Of a stretch of DNA of 64,000 bases, positions 1-8,704 are shown one piece after another. The position numbers were made by a program, and so were the translations under genes. Position 1 is the stretch's first letter, and each line of letters starts with the position of its first letter. Under the pieces are notes generated by a model that saw only the letters and a program-made list of their open reading frames with translations, was not told the DNA's origin and searched no databases. Where the stretch lies: assembly GCF_016342275.1 (NCBI RefSeq), contig NZ_JAEIOT010000008.1, forward strand, positions 62,001 to 126,000, written 5' to 3'. The stretch is from Corynebacterium marambiense. GTDB lineage: Bacteria > Actinomycetota > Actinomycetes > Mycobacteriales > Mycobacteriaceae.

Positions 1-1257
1 GAGCCCGACTTCGCCCAGGACTACGGTTTTCGGCGGCAGCGGGCGACCGTCCATCGCGGACACCGTGGCGAGTGCGACCGCGAGGTCTGCTGCCGGTTCC
101 CCGACCTTCATGCCACCCACGGTGGCGATGTACACCTCCCGGTCGAAGGATGGACGACCTGCGCGAGCCGAGAGAACCGCGAGCACCATGGGCACCCGGG
201 TCGCGTCGAGGCCGGTGACGGCCCGCCGTGGATTCTTCGACTGCGTGGGCACCAGGAGTGACTGCACTTCCGCGAGGATCGGGCGCACCCCGTCCATGGC
301 GACCGTCACCGCGGTGCCGTCGGGCGTGGAGTCACGGTGGGACAGGAACAGACCCGAAGGGTCCGCCACCTCCCTGATCCCTTCGCCGGTCTGCTCGAAA
401 CACCCCACTTCGTCAGTGGCCCCGAAACGGTTCTTGATGCCGCGCAGCATCCGCAGCGAGGAATGGCGGTCACCCTCGAAGGTCAGGACCACATCGACCA
501 GGTGCTCGAGTACTCGGGGGCCTGCCACGGACCCGTCCTTGGTCACGTGCCCGACGAGGAGCACCGGTATCCCGGATGTCTTGGCGAGTGTCGTCAGTGC
601 GGCGGTGGTGGCACGGGACTGCGCTACACCACCTGCCACGCCCTCGACTCCGCTGATGTGCATGGTCTGGACGGAATCCACGATGAGCAGACTCGGCTTG
701 AGCTGTTCGACGTGCCCGAAGACCACGTCGAGGTCCGATTCCGCGGCGAGGTACAACGTGGGCTGGAGTCCCCCGGTGCGCTGGGCCCGCATCCGAACCT
801 GGCCCGCGGACTCCTCTGCGGTGATGTAGAGGGCGGTCCGGGTACCAGCGTGCGGATCGTCCGTTCGGGCCGTCGCAGAGGGCTGGGCCGCCCAGCGGGC
901 GGCCACCTCCAGCAGGAGTGTCGACTTCCCCACGCCGGGTTCACCCGCGAGCAGTACCACCGAGCCGGGGACGATACCGTTTCCGAGGACCCGGTCCAGC
1001 TCGCCGATTCCGGTGGAGACGGTCCGTGCGGTCGCCGGATCGATGCGGTTGATCGGGACAGCCGGTGACGTCGGCGCCAGACCGGTGGGCAGCGTTCCCC
1101 CCACTGCGGCGGTGGCGGCGCCGGAGCCACCGCCGGAGGGGGTACGGGACTCCGTGAGCGTGCCCCAGCCGCCGCAGTCGGGGCAGCGGCCCAACCACTT
1201 CGGTGTGCTGTAGCCGCACTCTGAACAGGTGTGCACGCTGCGCGGTTTCTTCGCCAT
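1..1257 (-). CDS. radA: DNA repair protein RadA (3' end cut by window edge)
   Basis: RadA/Sms is a RecA-like ATPase that helps process recombination intermediates. The protein begins MAKKPRSVHTC and has an N-terminal C4 zinc finger (C11, C14, C25, C28, in HTCSECG and RCPDCGG). A Walker A motif GEPGVGKST follows (around plus-strand 925-955) and the RadA-specific KNRFG motif is encoded near 420-435. The frame is open for 419 codons and runs off position 1, so roughly the last 40 residues of a normal 460-residue RadA lie outside. The ATG at 1257 gives the expected zinc-finger start. The upstream neighbour lpqE matches the mycobacterial order. The family call is secure; only the C-terminus is unseen. 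Confidence 0.95.
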   Translation of the reverse strand, partial: MAKKPRSVHTCSECGYSTPKWLGRCPDCGGWGTLTESRTPSGGGSGAATAAVGGTLPTGLAPTSPAVPINRIDPATARTVSTGIGELDRVLGNGIVPGSVVLLAGEPGVGKSTLLLEVAARWAAQPSATARTDDPHAGTRTALYITAEESAGQVRMRAQRTGGLQPTLYLAAESDLDVVFGHVEQLKPSLLIVDSVQTMHISGVEGVAGGVAQSRATTAALTTLAKTSGIPVLLVGHVTKDGSVAGPRVLEHLVDVVLTFEGDRHSSLRMLRGIKNRFGATDEVGCFEQTGEGIREVADPSGLFLSHRDSTPDGTAVTVAMDGVRPILAEVQSLLVPTQSKNPRRAVTGLDATRVPMVLAVLSARAGRPSFDREVYIATVGGMKVGEPAADLAVALATVSAMDGRPLPPKTVVLGEVGL

Positions 1258-1627
1258 GGGGATCACCCTAACGTGTGGACCCGACGCGGATACGAAAGGC
1301 AGTTCGAATGCGGTCGTTTTCCGGCGATGTCCGGCTGTTCTACCGGTCGGGGTTCGGGGCGCCAGGCCACCGCGCTGCTAGCGGGGCCTGGGAGCGACAA
1401 CCGACGAAACCGGGCCCACGGCCAATCCAGCAACCATCAACGGATCATCATGACGGGCGAGACCGGGAGGGCGGACACCGCAATCCACCGTCGGCCCTGC
1501 GGCTGAGAGTCGTCTGGACAGGCGCCCCACAGGTTCGCCGGGGCACTGTCCCATGCGGACGGCACTTGGCGGGGCAGGATTGGTTTCTCGGCAGTCAGCC
1601 GCATGTGCACAAATGGTGGAAAACGAA
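1258..1627. other. Intergenic region between radA and lpqE
   Basis: About 370 bases with no convincing gene on either strand. Frames open here are short or are antisense extensions of neighbours with no recognisable motif. The region should contain the minus-strand radA promoter, but no hexamer pair stands out enough to annotate. Confidence 0.5.
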
Positions 1628-1661
1628 AACCGGCTCCTCCCGCATCGGGAAGGTGCCGGTT
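1615..1661 (-). terminator. Rho-independent terminator of lpqE
   Basis: Arms AACCGGC (1628-1634) and GCCGGTT (1655-1661) enclose an inner stem TCCCG/CGGGA. In the minus-strand transcript the hairpin is followed by a T-rich tail (GGTTTTCGTTTTCC). It lies just downstream of the lpqE stop codon, as expected for an intrinsic terminator of that gene. Confidence 0.75.
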
Positions 1662-1679
1662 CGTGGAGGGGGTGATCGG

Positions 1680-2258
1680 TCAGTGTCCGGAATGCTCTCC
1701 GTGCCCGTCGCCGCTCTGGTTGGTGCGGTCGATGTCGACCGGTGCCAGGGTGGGGGCGGCGATCGTCGCGGCAAGATCGATGGTCTGGCCGTTGTCGAAG
1801 GTGAACACGACATCGGCGTTACCTCCCGGGGGGAAGCCCTTGTCCCGGACCGAGGTGACCACCCGGGTGATGCAGATGCCGTCACCGGCCTCCGGCAGCG
1901 CGTCCAGGTGTTCCCGGGAGCCGGCCACGATGGAGCAGTCACGCTTGAGGTCGGCATTGCCCTTGAGGGATACCTTTTCACCGTCGACGGTGACGCTCTT
2001 CAGCCCGTGGACCGTCATGTCGGTGTCCTGGTTCACCAGGGTGAACCGGAGCGACGCGGTCGGGCTTCCGTTGACCTCGACGGTGACGTCACGGACAGCC
2101 AGCTTTCCGTCCGCGGTGTCCGCTCGGGCACCGTCAACCGCGGCGACCTGGTCTGCTGTCTGGGAGATCTGGCCGGAGCTGCAGGCGCTCAAGGTCAGGG
2201 CCGCCGCAACGGCGGCAAGGGCCGCTGCCGCGCCTTTCACGGTCTTGGTGGTCATCAC
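1680..2258 (-). CDS. lpqE: LpqE-like lipoprotein
   Basis: A 192-residue exported lipoprotein of unknown biochemical role. A short signal peptide ends in a lipobox LSAC with the lipidated cysteine at residue 26. The remainder is a small beta-rich domain with a His-rich C-terminal end (GDGHGEHSGH) that could bind metal. The gene sits between radA and carD, the position of lpqE (Rv3584) in M. tuberculosis, and the symbol rests mainly on that synteny. A GGAGG lies 9 bases before the GTG at 2258, with ATG 2255 next. A strong hairpin terminator follows. Function is not inferred beyond cell-envelope lipoprotein. Confidence 0.75.
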   Translation of the reverse strand: MMTTKTVKGAAAALAAVAAALTLSACSSGQISQTADQVAAVDGARADTADGKLAVRDVTVEVNGSPTASLRFTLVNQDTDMTVHGLKSVTVDGEKVSLKGNADLKRDCSIVAGSREHLDALPEAGDGICITRVVTSVRDKGFPPGGNADVVFTFDNGQTIDLAATIAAPTLAPVDIDRTNQSGDGHGEHSGH

Positions 2259-2484
2259 TTTCAGTGTCCTCCATCGGAAGGCTTTCGGGTAAGGCAGTTG
2301 TTGCCCTTACTCTAGCTGTTGTTCAGACTCTCCACACAGTTCCCGCGACCGGAGGAGGGGGAGGGTGGGGGCAATCCTTTGATTGCGTCAACTGCCACTC
2401 GCATGCCCGATATCCAAGGGCTGGACGTGGATCCGTGGTGGATTCGTGCACGTCACCGCTTCGGGAGTTCGGACAAAACGGCTG

Positions 2485-2515
2485 GTTGCGGGCGTGATAG
2501 AATCACTCCCGCAAC
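2485..2515. promoter_or_regulatory. 31-bp imperfect palindrome over the putative carD -10 element
   Basis: Arms GTTGCGGGCGTGAT (2485-2498) and ATCACTCCCGCAAC (2502-2515) are reverse complements at 13 of 14 positions, with a 3-nt centre. The centre overlaps TAGAAT (2498-2503), preceded by TGA, a plausible extended -10 box for carD about 60 bases upstream of its start. A dimeric repressor binding here would cover the promoter; an mRNA-leader hairpin is the alternative. No regulator is assigned. Confidence 0.5.
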
Positions 2516-2561
2516 AGTGAATATTCACCGTGGCGCCGGTGGGCGCAGGAAGGTGCACCAA

Positions 2562-3170
2562 GTGGGCATGGATTTCAAGGTCGGCGACACCGTCGTCTAT
2601 CCGCATCACGGAGCGGCCGTGATCGAGGCGATCGAGAGCCGGGAGATCGGCGGCGAGGTGCTTGACTATCTGGTCCTGCAGATCCACCAGTCAGACCTGA
2701 CCGTCAGGGTCCCCATGAAGAACGCCGAGCTCGTCGGCGTCCGTGATGTCGTCGGCGAGGAGGGCCTGCAGAAGGTCTTCGGGGTTCTCCGCGAAACCGA
2801 TGTCGAGGAGGCAGGCAACTGGTCGCGCCGGTACAAGGCAAACCAGGAACGTCTCGCCTCGGGCGACGTGAACAAGGTGGCCGAGGTCGTCCGCGATCTC
2901 TGGCGGCGCGACCAGGATCGTGGCCTGTCGGCAGGTGAGAAGCGGATGCTGGCGAAAGCCCGGCAGGTGCTCGTCGGTGAACTCGCGCTCGCCGAGGGCG
3001 TCGACGACGCCAAGGCCGATGACCTGGAGGCTCAGATGGAGGCCACCATCGAACGGCACAGCGCCGTGGCCGGGGACGATGCGGACGCTCCGGGGAAGGA
3101 CGACGGTGACGACGGTGAGGTCCCGGACGTCAACCTCGACGACGTCGATCTTGACTCCGACGACGACTAG
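2562..3170 (+). CDS. carD: CarD family RNA polymerase-binding transcription factor
   Basis: CarD binds the RNA polymerase beta subunit and stabilises open complexes, notably at rRNA promoters. The N-terminal Tudor-like RID domain ([11 protein letters not shown]) is followed by the helical DNA-binding domain with WSRRYKAN and [17 protein letters not shown] at 2547-2553 is 8 nt from GTG 2562, which favours that start; the homologous MDFKVGD start is the ATG at 2568. The protein is about 202 residues, longer than the 162-residue mycobacterial protein because of a C-terminal tail of roughly 35 residues made almost entirely of Asp, Glu and Gly. Next gene is ispD. Confidence 0.95.
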   Translation: MGMDFKVGDTVVYPHHGAAVIEAIESREIGGEVLDYLVLQIHQSDLTVRVPMKNAELVGVRDVVGEEGLQKVFGVLRETDVEEAGNWSRRYKANQERLASGDVNKVAEVVRDLWRRDQDRGLSAGEKRMLAKARQVLVGELALAEGVDDAKADDLEAQMEATIERHSAVAGDDADAPGKDDGDDGEVPDVNLDDVDLDSDDD

Positions 3171-3183
3171 CCCCCAGTGCACA

Positions 3184-3939
3184 GTGTCAGTCACCGTGGA
3201 TGACCGCCGGGTGACCGCGCTTCTCGCGGCCGCCGGGCGTGGGACGCGACTGGGTGCCCCGGTTCCGAAGGCGTTCGTGTCGCTGCGCGGCATGACCCTC
3301 GTTGAGCGCAGCGTCCGTGCCATGGCCACCTCGGGCGTCATCGACGACGTGATCGTTTTGGTCAGTCCGGACATGGCCGACTACGCTCGCACGATCCTCG
3401 ACCGTGCGGGGCTGCTCGACGACCCGGGCCTGCCCGTCCGGCTGGTGCACGGCGGCGGCGAACGCGCCGATTCGGTCTGGGCCGGGCTCCGCGCCATCGA
3501 CTCGGACGACGGTGTCGTCGTCATCCACGACGCGGCCCGCGCCCTCACCCCGCCGGGGCTCATCGCCCGTGTCGTCCACCGCGTGCGTCGCGGCGAGGTC
3601 GCGGTGATCCCCGTGGTCCCGGTGACCGACACCATCAAGGTCGTCGACGGTGACCACGTCGTTGACACCCCGCCCCGCTCCGACCTCCGCGCCGTCCAGA
3701 CCCCGCAGGGCTTCGACCTCGCCGCACTGCGCGCCGCGAACATCGCCTACTTCAGCTCGGACGCCCCCGGCTTCACCGCCACCGACGACGCCTCGCTGAT
3801 GGAATGGGCGGGGCACACCGTAACCTGCGTGAAGGGGGATCCGATGGCGCTGAAGGTGACCACGCCCATGGACATGATCCTCGCCCGGCACATCACCGAC
3901 GAGGCAGAACCCACTATCTTTGAGGTTCCCGGTGACTGA
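3184..3939 (+). CDS. ispD: 2-C-methyl-D-erythritol 4-phosphate cytidylyltransferase
   Basis: IspD couples CTP with MEP in the non-mevalonate isoprenoid pathway. The glycine-rich nucleotide loop [12 protein letters not shown] and the following lysine (PKAF) lie at the N-terminus. HDAAR, PVTDTIK and QTPQGF are the other conserved family blocks. I place the start at GTG 3184, 14 nt after the carD stop, because the GRGTRLG loop must sit near the N-terminus; GTG 3196 is an alternative and neither has a strong ribosome site. The 3' end overlaps the ispF start by 8 nt, suggesting translational coupling of two steps of one pathway. Confidence 0.93.
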   Translation: MSVTVDDRRVTALLAAAGRGTRLGAPVPKAFVSLRGMTLVERSVRAMATSGVIDDVIVLVSPDMADYARTILDRAGLLDDPGLPVRLVHGGGERADSVWAGLRAIDSDDGVVVIHDAARALTPPGLIARVVHRVRRGEVAVIPVVPVTDTIKVVDGDHVVDTPPRSDLRAVQTPQGFDLAALRAANIAYFSSDAPGFTATDDASLMEWAGHTVTCVKGDPMALKVTTPMDMILARHITDEAEPTIFEVPGD

Positions 3940-4420
3940 GACCCCCATCATCCCGCGCGTCGGCATCGGTACCGACGCCCATCAGATCGAGGTCGGCAAG
4001 GACTGCTGGATCGCGTGCCTGCACTTCGAGGGCGCAGACGGCTGTGAGGGCCACTCCGACGGGGACGTCGTCGCCCACGCGCTCGTCGATGCTCTGCTGT
4101 CCGCGGCGTCACTCGGCGATCTCGGTTCCTTTGTCGGAGTGGGCCGTGCCGAATACGACGGGGTCTCCGGAGCCCGCCTGCTCCGCGAGGCACGCGAACT
4201 TCTGGAGACCAACGGCTGGGTGATCGGAAACGCCGCCGTGCAGCTGATCGGCAACACTCCGAAGATGGGGCCGCGCCGGGCCGAAGCCCGGGAGACCATC
4301 GCCGGTATCCTTGGTGCCCCGGTCAACATCTCCGCCACCACGACCGACCGCATGGGCTTCACGGGGCGAGGCGAGGGACGTGCCGCCGTCGCCACCGCAC
4401 TGGTGTACCCCGCGGCCTGA
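3932..4420 (+). CDS. ispF: 2-C-methyl-D-erythritol 2,4-cyclodiphosphate synthase
   Basis: IspF makes the cyclic diphosphate of the MEP pathway, two steps after IspD. The 162-residue protein has the metal site GTDAHQ (Asp and His) and the [16 protein letters not shown] block. The closing region GFTGRGEG is also typical. GTG 3932 is preceded by GAGG (3922-3925) at 6 nt and gives [15 protein letters not shown]; an upstream in-frame TTG would only extend into ispD. Overlap with ispD and ordinary family length support a functional operon. Confidence 0.95.
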   Translation: MTETPIIPRVGIGTDAHQIEVGKDCWIACLHFEGADGCEGHSDGDVVAHALVDALLSAASLGDLGSFVGVGRAEYDGVSGARLLREARELLETNGWVIGNAAVQLIGNTPKMGPRRAEARETIAGILGAPVNISATTTDRMGFTGRGEGRAAVATALVYPAA

Positions 4421-4471
4421 CCGGTCCTCCCACCGCCCGAGCCCGGGGGTACGGCAGATAGGATGGGGGCC

Positions 4472-5875
4472 GTGACTCTGCGAATCTATGACTCAGCGAC
4501 CCGTACCCTCCGCGACTTCGTGCCCCTGCGCCCCGGGCACGCCTCGGTGTACCTGTGCGGTGCGACGGTCCAGTCGGTTCCGCACATCGGCCACGTCCGC
4601 AGCGGTGTCGCGTTCGACATCCTCCGTAACTGGCTCGAGGCCAAGGGCCTCGACGTGGCGTTTGTCCGCAACGTCACCGACATCGACGACAAGATCATCA
4701 CCAAGGCCGCCGAGGCCGGACGCCCCTGGTGGGAGTGGGCCGCGACCCACGAGCGTGCCTTCACCTGGGCTTATGATCAGCTCGGTGTCCGCCCCCCGTC
4801 CCTCGAACCCCGGGCCACCGGCCACGTCACCGAGATGATCGAGTACATGCAGCGGGTCATCGACGCCGGCCACGGCTACGCCGCGGACGGCAACGTCTAC
4901 TGCTCACCGGTCACCATCGAGGGCTACGGGAAGATCTCCGGACAACGCCTCGACGAACTCGACCAGGGCGAATCGGCGGGCACCGGCAAACGGGACCCGC
5001 GTGACTTCACCATGTGGAAGGCCGCCAAACCGGGCGAACCGTCTTGGCCGACGCCGTGGGGGGACGGTCGTCCCGGTTGGCACCTCGAGTGCTCGGCCAT
5101 GGCCACCAAATACCTCGGCGAGGAGTTCGACATCCACGGCGGAGGACTGGACCTGAAGTTCCCGCACCATGAGAACGAGGCCGCCCAGGCGACCGCGGCA
5201 GGCGATGGATTCGCCCGCTACTGGATGCACAACGGCTGGGTCACCATGGCCGGAGAGAAGATGAGCAAGTCCCTCGGCAACGTGCTCTCCGTCCCGCATG
5301 TCCTCACTCTCGTGCGCCCCGTTGAGCTCCGCTACTACCTCGGTAGCGCCCACTACCGGTCCATGCTCGAGTACTCCGAGCAGACCCTCGCCGACGCGGC
5401 AACCGGGTACCGCCGCATTGAGGCCTTCCTGGACCGGGTGGGCCCCGTTGAACGCACCACGTGGACCGAGCGCTTCGCCGCCGCGATGGATGACGATCTC
5501 GGGGTCCCGGCTGCGTTGGCCGAGGTACACAACGCGGTCCGCGCCGGAAACACGGTCCTCGCCGCGGGTGACCGGGATGAAGCGGTTCGCCTCGCAGGTC
5601 AGATCCGTGCGATGATGGCCATCCTTGGTGTCGACCCCCAGTCCGATACCTGGACCGCCTCCCGGACCGCGTCCGGTGGCACCGATGACGCTGCAAGCAA
5701 GGCCCTGGACACCCTGATCCGGGCTGAACTTGACCGCCGCACCGCCGCCCGCGCGGCGAAGGACTGGGCGACAGCAGATGAGGTGCGCGACCGCCTGGCG
5801 GCGGCGGGCATCGAGATCACCGACACCGCCGACGGCCCACAGTGGTCGTTGCGGACCAACACCGACGACAAGTAA
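4472..5875 (+). CDS. cysS: Cysteinyl-tRNA synthetase
   Basis: Class I aminoacyl-tRNA synthetase charging tRNA-Cys. HIGH signature at residues 38-41 (PHIGH) and KMSKS at 263-267. The zinc ligands that confer cysteine specificity are visible as C29, C207, H232 and E236. Start GTG 4472 gives [10 protein letters not shown], like other corynebacterial CysS proteins, with TAGGA about 8 nt upstream; ATG 4463 would add three residues. Full length at 467 residues. Its place downstream of ispDF and upstream of rlmB repeats the order seen in mycobacteria (Rv3580c neighbourhood). Confidence 0.96.
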   Translation: MTLRIYDSATRTLRDFVPLRPGHASVYLCGATVQSVPHIGHVRSGVAFDILRNWLEAKGLDVAFVRNVTDIDDKIITKAAEAGRPWWEWAATHERAFTWAYDQLGVRPPSLEPRATGHVTEMIEYMQRVIDAGHGYAADGNVYCSPVTIEGYGKISGQRLDELDQGESAGTGKRDPRDFTMWKAAKPGEPSWPTPWGDGRPGWHLECSAMATKYLGEEFDIHGGGLDLKFPHHENEAAQATAAGDGFARYWMHNGWVTMAGEKMSKSLGNVLSVPHVLTLVRPVELRYYLGSAHYRSMLEYSEQTLADAATGYRRIEAFLDRVGPVERTTWTERFAAAMDDDLGVPAALAEVHNAVRAGNTVLAAGDRDEAVRLAGQIRAMMAILGVDPQSDTWTASRTASGGTDDAASKALDTLIRAELDRRTAARAAKDWATADEVRDRLAAAGIEITDTADGPQWSLRTNTDDK

Positions 5876-5890
5876 GGCCCCTGAAGCAAC

Positions 5891-6838
5891 ATGGCTGGAA
5901 ACACCAAGCGCACCGGAGCGGTGCGCAAGACCGACAAGAAGGCCCCCCAGGTCGGATCCGGTGGCCAACGCCGTCGTGGTCTGCGGGGCAAAGGCCCCAC
6001 CCCGAAGGCTGAGGACCGCACCTACCACCCCGCGCACAAGCGGAAAAAGGAGGCCGAGCGACGCGCACGCGGCCGCCACATCAAGGAGGAGACCACCGAG
6101 CTCGTCGTGGGGCGCAACCCCGTCGTCGAGTGCCTGCGCGCCAAGGCGCCCGCCAATGCCCTTTACGTCGCCCTCGGCACCGAGAGCGACGAGCGCCTGA
6201 CTGAGGCCGTGCAGCTCGCCGGTCACCGTGGCATCTCCATCATCGAGGTACCGCGTGCTGACCTGGACCACATGACCGGCAACGGCATGCACCAGGGCAT
6301 CGGTCTGCAGATGCCCCCGTTCCGTTATTCGGCGGTCGAGGACCTCATTGAGCAGGTCAACGAGCGGGGCGAACCCGGGCTTATCGTCTGCCTCGACAAC
6401 GTCACCGACCCCCGCAACCTCGGCGCGGTCATCCGCTCCGTCGCCGCGTTCGGCGGACACGGCGTCGTCATCCCGGAACGCCGCTCGGCATCGGTCACCG
6501 CCGTCGCCTGGCGTACCTCCGCGGGTACCGCGGCGCGTCTCCCGGTGGCGAAGGCCACCAACCTGACCCGTACCCTCAAGCAGTTCCAGAAGGCCGGCTA
6601 CCAGGTCGTCGGGCTCGACGCCGGAGGCGACCACACCCTCGACACCTACGACGGAACCGGTCCCACGGTCCTCGTCGTCGGCAGTGAAGGCAAGGGAATC
6701 TCCCGGCTCGTCGGCGAGACCTGCGACGTTACCCTGTCCGTGCCCATGGCCGACTGGGTGGAATCACTCAACGCGTCCGTCGCCGCGGGCGTCGTCCTCA
6801 GTGAGTTCGCCCGTCAGCGTCGTGCACAGCTGAAGTGA
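5891..6838 (+). CDS. rlmB: SpoU/TrmH family 23S rRNA 2'-O-methyltransferase (RlmB-like)
   Basis: SPOUT-fold methyltransferase expected to methylate a ribose in 23S rRNA; the exact guanosine is inferred from the RlmB/TrmH group, not shown. Residues 1-70 are a basic low-complexity extension, then a substrate-binding domain beginning at [15 protein letters not shown] motif 1 is [15 protein letters not shown], motif 2 [10 protein letters not shown] and motif 3 [14 protein letters not shown]. The gene starts 15 nt after cysS and is followed by a strong hairpin. The long basic N-terminus is common in actinobacterial members. Confidence 0.93.
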   Translation: MAGNTKRTGAVRKTDKKAPQVGSGGQRRRGLRGKGPTPKAEDRTYHPAHKRKKEAERRARGRHIKEETTELVVGRNPVVECLRAKAPANALYVALGTESDERLTEAVQLAGHRGISIIEVPRADLDHMTGNGMHQGIGLQMPPFRYSAVEDLIEQVNERGEPGLIVCLDNVTDPRNLGAVIRSVAAFGGHGVVIPERRSASVTAVAWRTSAGTAARLPVAKATNLTRTLKQFQKAGYQVVGLDAGGDHTLDTYDGTGPTVLVVGSEGKGISRLVGETCDVTLSVPMADWVESLNASVAAGVVLSEFARQRRAQLK

Positions 6839-6866
6839 CGTACCACCGTCCGTGACAGACGTGAGA

Positions 6867-6898
6867 AACGGCCCCACCGGTATGACGGTGGGGCCGTT
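6867..6898 (+). terminator. Terminator hairpin between rlmB and znuB
   Basis: Perfect stem AACGGCCCCACCG / CGGTGGGGCCGTT with loop GTATGA. It lies 28 nt after rlmB and just beyond the convergent znuB, so it may serve both strands. No long T tract follows. Confidence 0.75.
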
Positions 6899-6920
6899 CG
6901 TGCTTCGCAGGTGGTGGTCG

Positions 6921-7847
6921 CTACACCGTCGGCTCGGTCCGCGTCGGTTCCGGGGCGTGGTCGCCGATCTCCTGCAGTCCACCCTGGGCACGGAGCCGGA
7001 GGGCGTCTTCATCCCGCTGCGCCGTCCGCCCCCGGAAGTACCCGATGAGGCGGCAGACGAGGTAGATTGCGAACGAGATCGAGGTCACGAACACGCTCAC
7101 CGGTAGTCCGGGGGCGAGCGAGATAACGAAACCACCGAGTGCGGCGACCTCGGCGAACACGGTCGACAGCACGACCGCACGGACCGGGCTGGAAGTCACC
7201 TGGGCGGCCGCGGCACCCGGTGTGATCAACAGGGAGATCACCAGTAGCGCACCGACGATCTGCACCCCCTCGGCCGCGGAGAGCCCGACGAGGACCGCGA
7301 ACCCGACGGCGACCAGGTGCACGTTGACCCCGGCCGCTGCGGCCATCTGCGGGTCCGCGGAGGCGAACAGGATCGGCCGCCAGAATATGACGACGCATCC
7401 TACGACCAGGGCCGTGATCCCGGCCAATAACCACACCGAGCTCGACTGCACGCCGACGATCTGGCCGGTGAGTAGCGCGAATGCGTTGGATGATCGCCCC
7501 GGGTACAGATGGATGAACAGTACCGACAGCCCCATGCCGAAACTCAGGACCACACCGACGGCCGTGTCCTGCTGCCGCATGCCCAGTAATGCGAGAACGA
7601 TGGCCGCCACGATGGAGCCCACCACGGCGCCGACACCGACGTTGACGCTGAGCAGGAGTGCTGCCGAGGCGCCCATGAGAGCGAGTTCACTTGTACCGTG
7701 GACCGCGAAGGACATCCGGCGCAGCACAATCAGCGGGGCCATGATTCCGGAGAGGATCCCGAGCAGTCCCGCGGCGATCAGGGAATCCCGCACGAAGTCG
7801 ACACCGAGCAGGTAGCGAGTGTCGGTGATGAACTGGGTCATGTCCAT
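6921..7847 (-). CDS. znuB: Metal ABC transporter permease (ZnuB-like)
   Basis: Inner-membrane permease of a zinc (possibly manganese) importer of the ABC-3 family. At 308 residues it contains about eight to nine hydrophobic segments, including FVRDSLIAAGLLGILSGI and GVQIVGALLVISLLITPGA; the latter resembles the conserved coupling region of ABC-3 permeases. The C-terminal 35 residues are hydrophilic and rich in charged residues. Last gene of the znuA-znuC-znuB cluster, 39 nt after znuC. Metal specificity is inferred from the His-rich binding protein and the Zur-like operator. Confidence 0.9.
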   Translation of the reverse strand: MDMTQFITDTRYLLGVDFVRDSLIAAGLLGILSGIMAPLIVLRRMSFAVHGTSELALMGASAALLLSVNVGVGAVVGSIVAAIVLALLGMRQQDTAVGVVLSFGMGLSVLFIHLYPGRSSNAFALLTGQIVGVQSSSVWLLAGITALVVGCVVIFWRPILFASADPQMAAAAGVNVHLVAVGFAVLVGLSAAEGVQIVGALLVISLLITPGAAAAQVTSSPVRAVVLSTVFAEVAALGGFVISLAPGLPVSVFVTSISFAIYLVCRLIGYFRGRTAQRDEDALRLRAQGGLQEIGDHAPEPTRTEPTV

Positions 7848-7886
7848 GGTTGTTCCTCGGGTCGATGGGCGGATCGGTGGGATGAG

Positions 7887-8588
7887 TCAGAGGACGATGA
7901 GCCGGCCGTTGACCTCTGCGACCTTGACGCGCGTGCCGTAGAGCTCGGAGAGGGTTTCGGAGCGCATCACCTCGGACACGTCTCCGAGTACGTGCCCGTA
8001 CGGGGCGAGGTAGAGCACCCTGTCGACGACCCGCAGGACCGGGTTGATGGAGTGGGTGACGAAGACGACCGCTGTTCCGGCTTCCCGGCGCCGACGGTCG
8101 ATGAGATCCACGGTGCGTTGCTGTACACCCATGTCGAGGGAGAGCAGGGGCTCATCACAGAGCAGGAGCTCGGGATCGTTGGCTAAAGCCTGCGCCTGGC
8201 GCACCAGCTGCTGCTGGCCACCGGAAAGGTTGCCCACCCGCCGGTCCGCGATCCCCGTCGCCCCGACCTCCCGGAGCAGTCCCTCGACGGCGCCCCGCCT
8301 GGCCCGGCGTCGCGTGATCACGCCGTGTGCGGCGGAGAGGTTTATCAGGTCCCGGGCACGTAAGGGAAGATCAGCGGAGAACATCCGTTGCTGAGGGATG
8401 AATCCGGTTCGTGCGTCCACCGAGACCGTGCCGCGGGTGAGCCTGCGGGTTCCGGTGACTGTGTGCAGGAGCGTCGACTTCCCGGCACCGTTGGGTCCGA
8501 GAACCGCCAGGAATTCGCCGGGCTCGACCGTCAGATTCAGATCCGAGAAAAGCGGGTCGACGGCAGCTCCGGTGAAGGTGAGGACCAT
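7887..8588 (-). CDS. znuC: Metal ABC transporter ATP-binding protein (ZnuC-like)
   Basis: ATPase that powers the zinc importer at the cytoplasmic face. Walker A GPNGAGKST (about residues 31-39), signature LSGGQQQLVRQAQAL, Walker B ELLLCDEPLLSLD and the switch histidine in FVTHSI are all intact. At 233 residues it is a minimal single-domain ABC protein. It lies between the substrate-binding lipoprotein and the permease. A strong hairpin sits between znuA and this gene. Confidence 0.92.
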   Translation of the reverse strand: MVLTFTGAAVDPLFSDLNLTVEPGEFLAVLGPNGAGKSTLLHTVTGTRRLTRGTVSVDARTGFIPQQRMFSADLPLRARDLINLSAAHGVITRRRARRGAVEGLLREVGATGIADRRVGNLSGGQQQLVRQAQALANDPELLLCDEPLLSLDMGVQQRTVDLIDRRRREAGTAVVFVTHSINPVLRVVDRVLYLAPYGHVLGDVSEVMRSETLSELYGTRVKVAEVNGRLIVL

Positions 8589-8640
8589 GATCGTGGTTCT
8601 TTCTGATCAGACATCCGGAGAGCATCCCGGACAGTAGTTG

Positions 8641-8677
8641 AGCCTTCCATGCGGAAGATGACTCCGCATGGAAGGCT
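8641..8677 (-). terminator. Intra-operon hairpin between znuA and znuC
   Basis: A perfect 15-bp stem, AGCCTTCCATGCGGA (8641-8655) with TCCGCATGGAAGGCT (8663-8677), loop 7 nt. It lies in the 116-bp gap after znuA in the direction of transcription. Without a T run it may be a partial terminator or an mRNA 3'-end stabiliser that makes znuA more abundant than znuCB. Confidence 0.65.
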
Positions 8678-8704
8678 ACAGGGTGGAACGCGACCGGTTG
8701 GGAA

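Noticed and set aside
1275..2315. 346-codon plus-strand frame over the radA-lpqE gap
   Set aside because: Antisense to lpqE and to its terminator, with no recognisable domain.
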